DNA of 12,888 nucleotides from Deltaproteobacteria bacterium. GTDB taxonomy: Bacteria; Bdellovibrionota_B; Oligoflexia; Oligoflexales; Bog-1112. Numbering within the stretch: the stretch's first letter is position 1; each line of letters begins with the position of its first letter. A program made the translations under genes and the position numbers. Under the pieces are notes generated by a model. It was not told the origin of the DNA. It was given only the letters and a program-made list of their open reading frames with translations, and did no database searches. Of the stretch, positions 1-7,018 are shown piece after piece. The stretch covers positions 1 through 12,888 of the forward strand of contig PLEQ01000211.1 of assembly GCA_003136475.1 (NCBI GenBank), written 5' to 3'.

Positions 1-63
1 CATCATACCATTGCAAGCCGAAACAAAAATTAACAAGAGCCCTAAAAGCCCATGCCTTCTCAT
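1..63 (-). CDS. Lipoprotein, N-terminal fragment (runs off left edge)
   Basis: Only the first 21 codons are in the window, read leftwards from an ATG at 63-61. They encode a short basic start (MRRHG), a hydrophobic stretch and the lipobox VSAC at residues 14-17, followed by NGMM. This is a classic type II (lipoprotein) signal peptide, so the mature protein should be cleaved before Cys17, lipidated and anchored in the envelope. An AAGGAAA Shine-Dalgarno-like stretch lies about 7 bases before the ATG, and an extended -10 promoter lies further upstream. The gene follows the proline dehydrogenase on the same strand with an 80-base gap, so it probably has its own transcript. Function cannot be told from the fragment. 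Confidence 0.75.
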   Translation of the reverse strand, partial: MRRHGLLGLLLIFVSACNGMM

Positions 64-94
64 CGCGTTTCCTTTTTCTAGGTTAACTTTTGTT

Positions 95-103
95 ATTATA
101 CCA
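95..103 (-). promoter_or_regulatory. Extended -10 promoter element for the left-edge lipoprotein gene
   Basis: On the minus strand the sequence reads TGGTATAAT, a perfect -10 hexamer (TATAAT, positions 100-95) preceded by the TGn extension. It lies about 30 bases upstream of the lipoprotein ATG. No good -35 hexamer is visible 17 bases upstream, which is normal for extended -10 promoters. It lies in the gap after the proline dehydrogenase stop. Confidence 0.55.
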
Positions 104-142
104 GGACCAGCACAGAGAGTTCTGCCCAGCCCCGAGTCGTCT

Positions 143-1336
143 TCAAGATGCCGTTTTGCGTCTCGTCATTTCACTTTTAATCAAGGCTAGTTCACGACCC
201 ATTTGTCCTTGGATAGATACGTTCTCCTGCGCGCGTCGAATCAAATAAGGAATCGCTGCCTTCACCGGGCCAAATGGCACGTATTTCAAAGCCCGAAAAC
301 CGGCACTTGCGAGGTTAAACGTGAGGTTATCACGCATGCCATAGAGCTGGGAAAAGGCAACGCGGGGATCATTCTTTTGCAGGCCAGCGTGCTGACAAAT
401 CAGACGCACCAAGTGCTGAGTCGACACCTCATTATGCGTCCCGACAAATATTGCGACATGCGCCAAGTGCGCCAGACAGAATTCCAAGCTCGCATTAAAA
501 TCATGATCACAGGCCGTCTTCGTAGCTTGTATAGGCGATGAATAGGCTAGTCTCTTCGCACGTCGGTTTTCCTTGTCGAGGTAAGCGCCCCGCAGCAACT
601 TGACGCCCAAGTGGAATTTCTCCTTTTCAGCCTGCTCGACCAGACCCTTGAGATAGCCGAGACGATCTTTGCGATAAAGCTGCACCGTGTGGTAGATCAC
701 AGCTCGCTTCCCATTGAATGCGCGCATCAGTCCTAGCACCCATGCATCGATCGCATCTTGGACCCAGGATTCTTCTGCATCGACCAAGACCGAGAGCCCC
801 AGTTCAGCAGCGGCCGAGGCGATGCGTAAAGCACGTTCCTCTCCCTTGCTTAAATCGCTTTTCTCTCTTGGCGAAAGAGTTTTGCCAGCACTCAATTTTC
901 TAAGAACCGAAGCGGACATGATCGATGTCGGTTTGAAAACCGCAAACTGCTGATCGTATTTTTTCAAAACCGGTAACGAGGCTAGCAGCTGTTGACAGCC
1001 TTCCTCGCGACCTTGTTCATTCGGAGTAGACTCCGCAGCATAGTCCAGAACCGTCCCGACATGGAAACGTTTCAAAAGTTCCACAACCGCATTGGCTTCT
1101 TCTAGAGTTTCCCCCCCGCAGAACTGTGCAAAAAGCGTCTTACGCACCACACTCACGACGGGTAGCGAATATTCAAAAGCCCATTGGAGCAGACGTGGTC
1201 CCCATTTTGCGAGAAAGGGTTGGTCGATCGCGGAGAACAGTATGTAAGCTCTGTATAAGGACTCGTTATCAAGATATTGAAAGGCATACTGCGTGTTGGA
1301 AAAATCAGGTACTGCTAAACTCGTCTTTCGTTCCAT
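143..1336 (-). CDS. Proline dehydrogenase (stand-alone PRODH, FAD-dependent)
   Basis: The 397-residue protein matches the proline dehydrogenase family, which oxidises L-proline to 1-pyrroline-5-carboxylate using FAD and passes electrons to the membrane quinone pool. Visible family motifs in order are FKPTSI (about 135), LVDAEES (about 185), VKLLRGAYL (about 246), GTHN (about 300), SQLYGM (about 330), and the C-terminal YVPFGPVK followed by YLIRRAQEN (about 353-373). The paired Arg and following Glu of that last motif bind the substrate carboxylate and amine in known PRODHs. The length fits stand-alone enzymes rather than bifunctional PutA, and no P5C dehydrogenase domain or gene is in the window. 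The ATG at 1336 lies inside the end of ubiX (22-base overlap), so translation is probably coupled. It is the last gene of the tight minus-strand cluster. No clear terminator follows its stop. Confidence 0.93.
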   Translation of the reverse strand: MERKTSLAVPDFSNTQYAFQYLDNESLYRAYILFSAIDQPFLAKWGPRLLQWAFEYSLPVVSVVRKTLFAQFCGGETLEEANAVVELLKRFHVGTVLDYAAESTPNEQGREEGCQQLLASLPVLKKYDQQFAVFKPTSIMSASVLRKLSAGKTLSPREKSDLSKGEERALRIASAAAELGLSVLVDAEESWVQDAIDAWVLGLMRAFNGKRAVIYHTVQLYRKDRLGYLKGLVEQAEKEKFHLGVKLLRGAYLDKENRRAKRLAYSSPIQATKTACDHDFNASLEFCLAHLAHVAIFVGTHNEVSTQHLVRLICQHAGLQKNDPRVAFSQLYGMRDNLTFNLASAGFRALKYVPFGPVKAAIPYLIRRAQENVSIQGQMGRELALIKSEMTRRKTAS

Positions 1337-1914
1337 GGTCGGTACAGCTCGTGTCTAATACCCATCGCTTCAAGAACTTTCCCAGTCATGAAATCCACAA
1401 TGTCTTGAAGCGTTTTGGGATGTTGATAAAAAGCTGGAATCAGAGGAATCATTTTCACACCCATCTTGGCCAATGCCAGCATATTTTCAAGATGCAGAAC
1501 GCTCAAGGGTGTTTCGCGAGGACACAGGATCAGGTTTTTTCCCTCCTTCAGGATGACGTCTGCCGCCCGCTCGATAAGGGTTTGAGAAACGCCGATACGA
1601 ATGCGCGCCAGTGTTCCCATGGAACACGGTGTCACCACCATAATGTCTGGCACGGAAGAGCCACTCGCGACGGGGGCATAAATATCATCGTTCGGGAAAA
1701 TCCGAATTTTTTCGGCAAATTCTCCCTTATATTTAGCATTCAACAAGGTGACAAGAAGAGAGCTACTAGGCAGTTCGTAGGGTACGACGGAACGACCGGT
1801 GTCTGAAAAAATAACGTACAGACGTTGCACACGTGGCAAGAGCTGCTGAACCAAAGCCTCCGCACAAAGAGCGCCCGAAGCACCCGTCACCGCTACTAGG
1901 ACTTTTTCCACCAT
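1315..1914 (-). CDS. ubiX: Flavin prenyltransferase UbiX
   Basis: The 199-residue protein is a clear UbiX/Pad1 family member. This enzyme joins a dimethylallyl group to FMN, giving the prenylated FMN cofactor needed by UbiD-type decarboxylases, for example in ubiquinone synthesis. Visible motifs are the N-terminal flavin-binding VTGASGA (about 9-15), APVASGSS (about 80), TPCSMGTLARI (about 95), IERAADV (about 114), and the CPRETPLS...HLENM block (about 131) with FYQHP near the C-terminus. Full length for the family. The start codon is 20 bases after the stop of the spermidine-synthase-like gene, with a GAGG about 12 bases before the ATG, and its end overlaps the proline dehydrogenase start. 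No ubiD homologue lies in the window, so the consumer of the cofactor is elsewhere. Confidence 0.95.
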   Translation of the reverse strand: MVEKVLVAVTGASGALCAEALVQQLLPRVQRLYVIFSDTGRSVVPYELPSSSLLVTLLNAKYKGEFAEKIRIFPNDDIYAPVASGSSVPDIMVVTPCSMGTLARIRIGVSQTLIERAADVILKEGKNLILCPRETPLSVLHLENMLALAKMGVKMIPLIPAFYQHPKTLQDIVDFMTGKVLEAMGIRHELYRPWNERRV

Positions 1915-1934
1915 TGTCTAAGAGAACCTCATCG

Positions 1935-3626
1935 TCACTTCCAAACATCTCGAAGCGAGATACGTTGCGGTTTGAGCATGGAATTCGTGTTGCGAAGCGC
2001 ACCAGCCTTCAATTCGACAAGATGACTGCGTCTCGTAAACCAGGCGTCACTAAACGTGGCTAGGGGAATAGCCAAATCTTGGAACGCCCATACCACCTGC
2101 CGATCTTCCTTTAAAGCCAACAAAAAAGTTTCTCCATACTCGCCTTGCAAGGCAAACACCTTCGCAAATCCCGCTTTGGCCAGCAAAGCAGGAATATGTT
2201 CTTCCCAGCCTGCTTCCCCCGCCTCAAACAGCGGCGCGTCCATCATCACAAAGCCCTGAGCGCTCAAAGTTCTCGCCACCAAATTGAAAAACTCTACACT
2301 ATAGAGCCGCAGCCCTTCAAAGGTATAAGGGTAGGGAAAATCGATATAAATGGCTTCATAACGAGCTTTGCTCAACCGCAGCCACGAAAAAGCATCGGCG
2401 ATATGAATACGCACTTTTGTATTATAGAAAGCCCTATCATTTAGCGAAGAGAAAGGCAAAGCCTTAGCAAGATGAATCATATCTTTATCAAGCTCTATAA
2501 GGTCGATTTTATGAACGCGCTCCCCATATTTCAATAATTCACGCGCCAACAAACCATCTCCTCCCCCTAAGACCAAAAGCTCCTTAGGGATACTTCGGGT
2601 CAGCATGACGGGCAAATGGGCGAGCATCTCGTGGTAAAAACGTTCGGTTTCAGAAGAAAACTGAAAGTGCCCGTCGAGATAGAGTTTCCACTCAGGTTCG
2701 TGGCGGTCACTCCGGACGATGTCTATAACTTGATAAGAACTGATGTGACGCTCGATGGGCGGTACTGATTTTCCCCAGGCTAGCAAACCTGTCAGCGGCA
2801 CCGGTCCGATTTGCGTAAAACCCCCATCGTGGCTTTCCACTCGAATATTATTGTAGTAGAAATTTTTCATTTGCAGCTCACGCAACAATTCCCAACCTGG
2901 ATGCACACTCACAAACAGACTCAGAAGAAGCCCACTCGCCAACCCCGTCTGCACGTGGCGTCGCACGGCAAAGGGGAAAGTTGCCTGACATCGACTCACA
3001 AGGTAGAAGAAGATCAGGGCGTTCAAGATCGCAGCACAGAAAGCCAGTTCGAACGCATCGATCTTCATCCACAACGCTACTGCAAACACCAAAGCGGCGC
3101 ATAAAGCCCCGAGATGATAGAGTGCAATCACACCAATCTGTACCCTGGACCTAGCGTTACCGACCAGTCGTAACAAGGCGCAGAGCTCCAGGCCTGAAAA
3201 AAATCCGATGAGCAGATTCGGAATCTGGCAGGTCAGCATCACCCAATTCAACGGACTGCGCAAAGCACTATGCGGCGCATAGTCCACGATATAAATGCGA
3301 TAATAGATATGCACGAACAAGGTCAGTGGCAAGGCCAGCAGCCCGACCAGAGCGAGCCGGTATTCGGCTTGCCTAAAGACTCTAAGGTCGTCGTTCTTGG
3401 CAAGGTCGTCGAAAGCGAAGATACCAAGACCGGTAGCGGCAATAAACGCTCCGATCGTAAAACTTTCCCACCAAATCACTTCGTCCGTCAGTATGGCAAT
3501 CGCTTGAGCGATGACCAGTTCATACGTCATGCTTGCATACGAGGTCAGGATTGCTAAAACAATGAGGGTAGAAATAGGAAAGCTTGCAAGATTTGGCCTT
3601 GCCGTCTGTCCTTTAGCCAAAGACAT
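1935..3626 (-). CDS. Membrane-bound spermidine-synthase-like protein (7-TM domain plus aminopropyltransferase-type domain)
   Basis: The N-terminal third holds about seven hydrophobic segments with the family signature YELVIAQ and a GLEL motif. The C-terminal half is a spermidine-synthase-type Rossmann methyltransferase fold. Numbering from the upstream ATG at 3659, visible motifs are SSYQVIDIV (about 308), LYLDGHFQ (about 326), YHEML (about 342), the nucleotide loop GGGDG (365-369), IELD (388-391), DAFSWL (422-427) and IDFPYP (439-444). In spermidine synthases the last motif normally reads D-x-x-D-P. Here the second Asp, which contacts the amine acceptor, is Tyr443, so the acceptor may not be putrescine. 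I prefer the ATG at 3626, which gives 563 residues and a 14-base overlap with the preceding gene. The ATG at 3659 would add 11 residues and has no Shine-Dalgarno. Catalysis is inferred from the family and not assured. Confidence 0.88.
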   Translation of the reverse strand: MSLAKGQTARPNLASFPISTLIVLAILTSYASMTYELVIAQAIAILTDEVIWWESFTIGAFIAATGLGIFAFDDLAKNDDLRVFRQAEYRLALVGLLALPLTLFVHIYYRIYIVDYAPHSALRSPLNWVMLTCQIPNLLIGFFSGLELCALLRLVGNARSRVQIGVIALYHLGALCAALVFAVALWMKIDAFELAFCAAILNALIFFYLVSRCQATFPFAVRRHVQTGLASGLLLSLFVSVHPGWELLRELQMKNFYYNNIRVESHDGGFTQIGPVPLTGLLAWGKSVPPIERHISSYQVIDIVRSDRHEPEWKLYLDGHFQFSSETERFYHEMLAHLPVMLTRSIPKELLVLGGGDGLLARELLKYGERVHKIDLIELDKDMIHLAKALPFSSLNDRAFYNTKVRIHIADAFSWLRLSKARYEAIYIDFPYPYTFEGLRLYSVEFFNLVARTLSAQGFVMMDAPLFEAGEAGWEEHIPALLAKAGFAKVFALQGEYGETFLLALKEDRQVVWAFQDLAIPLATFSDAWFTRRSHLVELKAGALRNTNSMLKPQRISLRDVWK

Positions 3627-4350
3627 ACCCCACCAAAAGATTCCGCAGATCTTCCTCATTACGGATCAGAAGAAAGCTTGCGGCCAGACTCAGCACACAC
3701 ACCAGCACGCGATGCCGGCGACGCGTTTCTGGATAGAAAGCCAAGACCACTAAGGCTGCACAAGCATTCAGCCCCCCCACCAGCGCGGCACCTGCAACAA
3801 GCCCCAATTGCTCAAAAATAAACAGTGGAAAAGCCAAAGCTCCGACGAAGGTCCCAACATAGTCGAGCGCTAGGACCTTATGCGCGGCAGGGTCACCGCC
3901 AAGACTCCGTCCCATCTCCATGAGAATAGGAAGCTCCGCTCCACTCAGCAAACCGATAAGCACGATCAGAGCGTGCATGAAGACCCAACTCGGCAACCAA
4001 GTTAAGACCGAAGATCGGTTGGTCATCAGGCCCTGTAGGGTTTGGCGCAAAAATTGGTCGCCGCCAAGAATGAGAAAGGGGAGACAGAGACCGAGAACAG
4101 CCAGTACCAGCTCGATCACCAAAAGCAGTTGCGAGCTTTTCGCTTTTTTCCAGAAGGCAAAAGCCAAAGCACCCATACCAAGGGAAAAAAGATAAAGCCC
4201 GATGGTCAAGGAATAGCGTAGAACCGTATTCCCGAGAATGATGGAGAGGCACTGCGCCAGCATGAGTTCATAGACTATGCTGCAAAAAGCGACGATCAAG
4301 GTTATAAGACCAATCACCTGCAGCCGCCGTTTATCACTTAGCCAGGTCAA
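3613..4350 (-). CDS. Seven-TM protein homologous to the membrane half of membrane-bound spermidine synthases
   Basis: The 245-residue product is almost wholly hydrophobic, with about seven membrane segments, and has no catalytic domain. It carries the marks of the N-terminal domain of membrane-bound spermidine synthases: VYELMLAQ (about 26), SLTIGLYLFSLGMG (about 47), LLSGAELPIL (about 134) and LALDYVGTFVGALAFP (about 160). The next gene encodes another copy of this membrane domain fused to a catalytic domain, so the two products may pair in the membrane. The start is a TTG at 4350. A strong GGAGG (4360-4356) sits five bases before it, and no ATG is available before residue 30, inside the first membrane helices. 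The end overlaps the next gene. This is the first gene of the minus-strand cluster. Confidence 0.85.
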   Translation of the reverse strand: MTWLSDKRRLQVIGLITLIVAFCSIVYELMLAQCLSIILGNTVLRYSLTIGLYLFSLGMGALAFAFWKKAKSSQLLLVIELVLAVLGLCLPFLILGGDQFLRQTLQGLMTNRSSVLTWLPSWVFMHALIVLIGLLSGAELPILMEMGRSLGGDPAAHKVLALDYVGTFVGALAFPLFIFEQLGLVAGAALVGGLNACAALVVLAFYPETRRRHRVLVCVLSLAASFLLIRNEEDLRNLLVGYVFG

Positions 4351-4372
4351 ACTCTCCTCCCTGCAGAATTAT

Positions 4373-4401
4373 TTTCTATTTACTGAAGCATTAGGCGTGA
4401 A
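4373..4401 (-). promoter_or_regulatory. Possible promoter of the minus-strand four-gene cluster
   Basis: On the minus strand TTCACG (4401-4396) and TAGAAA (4378-4373) are separated by exactly 17 bases. Each matches four of six positions of the sigma-70 consensus, and together they sit 23-51 bases upstream of the TTG start. An imperfect palindrome (4395-4408) overlaps the -35 element and could be an operator. This is a weak call. Confidence 0.25.
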
Positions 4402-4430
4402 TTTACGCTATTTAAATCTCAAACCTCGCA

Positions 4431-5441
4431 ATGGAGAGAATCTTGCGCAAAGTAGGCTCGCTTGAAAATTCAGAGAAAGCAGACATTTTTCGGTGGTATT
4501 TGGTGTCGCAAGGCGTGGATACCCAAGTTGAAGGCATCGAGGAAAATTCTTGTGATATCTGGATAATCCATGACCGCGACTGGCAAAAATCGCGGACCTT
4601 TCTCAGTCAGTTTCTGTCAGCTCCCGACCCCGGTGTCTATCAAAAGCACGCCACGGAGGGGCGCAAGCAATGGAAAAAAAAAGTCAGCCCAACGAAAACC
4701 CCAGTTGAAGTGAAAGCCCGCACCCAACTCTTTCACCACGCTGCCAGCCCGCGTCAACCGAACGCTACCTACGCTCTCATTGCCTGCTCGGCTATTTATT
4801 TTCTGTTGAATTTCCTGGATCGTGATCGTTGGCTCTTCCGTCACTTGATGATTTCCGAGAACTTTCTGGCAAGTTCCTTCGGCATCCGGAGTTTTCGAGA
4901 AATTAGCCATGGCCAAATTTGGCGACTCGTGACACCGATATTTATTCATTCCGACTTTTTCCACATCGCGTTTAACATGATCTGGCTCTACCAATTTGGG
5001 CGGGTGATTGAAGGTCATATCCGCACACTTCCTTTTCTGCTTTTGGTCTTCGCCATTGCAGCGCCCTCGAACCTCGCATTTTACTTGGTTGCCGGTCCGT
5101 TCTTTGGTGGCATGTCCGGTGTGGTCTACGGTCTGTTTTTCTTTAGCTGGGCCTATGATCGCTTTAGCCCCAGCTCACCGTTTCGTTTGGATCCTTACCT
5201 ATTCAAATTTTTCCTCGTGTACTACGTGCTCTGCTGGCTCTTGAGCGCGTTCGGCTTTCATATTGCCAATACCATTCATGGTGTCGGTGCTCTCACTGGA
5301 CTTGTCATCGGCTACCTGGCCTCCGGTCATTTTCAAAACAGACCACAGGCCATCAAAGTCAATAAGAATTTTATCTACAACACACTCATTATCTTTGCCC
5401 TCCTAAGCGGTGGCATCCTTGCCGATATTTTTACGCGCTAG
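4431..5441 (+). CDS. Rhomboid-family intramembrane serine protease (GlpG-like, with NRho-like domain)
   Basis: The 336-residue protein is a rhomboid protease, which cleaves membrane helices of substrate proteins inside the inner membrane. Residues 1-65 resemble the soluble N-terminal (NRho) domain of GlpG, with YLVSQGVDTQVE and DIWI in the expected places, followed by a basic linker. The membrane core has HIAFN (178-182), giving the oxyanion His and Asn, the nucleophile motif GGMSG with Ser229, and the partner His283 in NTIHGVGALTG. The serine-histidine dyad is therefore intact. After the six-helix core there is one more hydrophobic segment (about 314-332), which the short E. coli GlpG lacks. 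The gene diverges from the spermidine-synthase-like cluster and has no strong Shine-Dalgarno before its ATG. Its substrates cannot be deduced. Confidence 0.92.
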   Translation: MERILRKVGSLENSEKADIFRWYLVSQGVDTQVEGIEENSCDIWIIHDRDWQKSRTFLSQFLSAPDPGVYQKHATEGRKQWKKKVSPTKTPVEVKARTQLFHHAASPRQPNATYALIACSAIYFLLNFLDRDRWLFRHLMISENFLASSFGIRSFREISHGQIWRLVTPIFIHSDFFHIAFNMIWLYQFGRVIEGHIRTLPFLLLVFAIAAPSNLAFYLVAGPFFGGMSGVVYGLFFFSWAYDRFSPSSPFRLDPYLFKFFLVYYVLCWLLSAFGFHIANTIHGVGALTGLVIGYLASGHFQNRPQAIKVNKNFIYNTLIIFALLSGGILADIFTR

Positions 5442-5512
5442 GCGCTAGTATTCTCCGAGTACTTTATCTGAGCTTTAACTGATTACTTTTATAGATGGAG
5501 GTCCAAACTTTA

Positions 5513-7018
5513 ATGAGACAAAGAGTCCTATACCTAAGTTTTATCGTCGCGTTGTCGTCGAGCAAGGTTCTTTCCCAAAATCAATCGGCTGAGTACGGCA
5601 CCAGCAAGGCTTCCCAAACGGAGAGCCCAAGCGTTCTCACTCAAGCCTATGCTCTGGTACAGTCGCTTTTGGTTTGGACAGCGATCCCTATAGCAGCCGA
5701 ATTTGCTCTCGCCTTTGTGGATAGCAAGATTGATGCTAAGCAAATCTATTTAAAAAGCCTTCATAAAACCCATGCGGCGTCCATTCGTAAAACCACCAGT
5801 GAGCATAGTTCGGAACGCCTTCGCTCCATGATCCAGTATGGCAGTTCATCACTTTTCGAAGAGAGTCCCCCAAGTGTGCAAGAGACGGAGAGTGAGTTGC
5901 ACCATCGCGGGCTCGCGCTACAAGCCCGACTCGGTACGGAAGCGGGCAAGCAAAGGCTCGGCTTCGGTCATTTCAAACCTATATTGGACCTGCTTCTACA
6001 AGAAACCAGTCGTGAACTGCGCAAAGCGAATCTTGAACGTGCCGCTGCTCTCCTAGCCCATACAGCATTTCTAGCACGTTTTCTCCAACCGGAGCTTTTA
6101 CCCACAGACCCGCTTTTCCTAAACCCCTTACACCTTTTTCTAAGCGACAGCCTGGCAACTATCGATCGCACCGATTTCTACCAACGCATCTTCCAGCACT
6201 TGCTCGCAAGCCAGGCTGACTTGGAAGAACAAGAGGTTTATAAGGTCTACCTTCCTTATCTTAGTATCTGGCTCCTAACGGATGAAGAACATATCAGCAC
6301 CGACCCCTTTTTTGAGTTTCCGCCTTGTGAGGCCAACGCAGCTCAAGCTGTTCCCGCAAATCATACCGATGCAGGCAATACCTATATGCCACAGGCTGCG
6401 CTACTGACCGGTGCGCTCGTTCCAGCCATGTTTTGTGGACGACTCCCCTACTGGTTAATGCCCATTGATAAACTCATCGAGTTTGCCGCAAGCAATATTG
6501 GTGACGCCCTCATACGCCCATTTGTTAGCGACGGCACATCGAGCGGTCGCCGTTTTTTGCAATCTCTCGCCATTCAAAAGATCGGAAATCTCGAAGCAAA
6601 GGGCGTCAGTCAAACAGAGGCCAGTCTCCGCAGCGCGCAAGCGCGCGTGACAACCATGCTGAGCGAACGCTCGCTACGGATGCGTGCCAACATCGTGCGT
6701 GTCCTGGGGATCCTCGTTCCGAAATGTCTCGCGGTTTATAATCATCTCGCACGTCAAGACCTAAAAACTGCGGCAGCTGTTTTTGCGGACACCTTCATCT
6801 ATTTGCGTCAGATGAATCCGGAATCCGGTATACAAGACCCCTTTATCAGCAGAACCGTCCAAAGTGTTTTAGGGAGCAAAATGCCGAATCTTGACGCGTT
6901 TAAAACGCAAGCGTTTGCAAGCATCGCCCTCCTTGATGAAAACTACGCAACGGATCGCTCGGTTCAAAGCTACTATCAAGAAACCTTCAACTATTGGTCC
7001 AATAATGCACAACACTAG
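5513..7018 (+). CDS. Exported protein of unknown function, paralogue A
   Basis: I do not recognise this 501-residue protein. The ATG at 5513 is preceded by GGAGG (5497-5501) with an 11-base gap, so it is preferred to the ATG at 5495, which overlaps that site. It then begins with a signal peptide, MRQRVLYLSFIVALSSSKVLS. Two related modules follow. Each has a hydrophobic stretch (about 45-70 and 292-310) and then, further on, a helical unit with the pattern AAxxxAxxxxxLxxxxPExxxxDP (about 175-202 and 418-445). The rest is mostly charged and predicted helical by eye. The protein ends with VQSYYQETFNYW. The next gene encodes a paralogue with the same layout, and their ends overlap by 14 bases. 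Cellular site (periplasm, membrane or secreted) and role are unknown. Confidence 0.85.
   Translation: MRQRVLYLSFIVALSSSKVLSQNQSAEYGTSKASQTESPSVLTQAYALVQSLLVWTAIPIAAEFALAFVDSKIDAKQIYLKSLHKTHAASIRKTTSEHSSERLRSMIQYGSSSLFEESPPSVQETESELHHRGLALQARLGTEAGKQRLGFGHFKPILDLLLQETSRELRKANLERAAALLAHTAFLARFLQPELLPTDPLFLNPLHLFLSDSLATIDRTDFYQRIFQHLLASQADLEEQEVYKVYLPYLSIWLLTDEEHISTDPFFEFPPCEANAAQAVPANHTDAGNTYMPQAALLTGALVPAMFCGRLPYWLMPIDKLIEFAASNIGDALIRPFVSDGTSSGRRFLQSLAIQKIGNLEAKGVSQTEASLRSAQARVTTMLSERSLRMRANIVRVLGILVPKCLAVYNHLARQDLKTAAAVFADTFIYLRQMNPESGIQDPFISRTVQSVLGSKMPNLDAFKTQAFASIALLDENYATDRSVQSYYQETFNYWSNNAQH

Noticed and set aside
1126..1806. Plus-strand 226-codon frame
   Set aside because: It is antisense to the well-supported ubiX and proline dehydrogenase genes and shows no family motifs.
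6891..7004. Longer start for paralogue B
   Set aside because: The upstream extension lies wholly inside paralogue A and would bury the clear signal peptide beginning at 7005.
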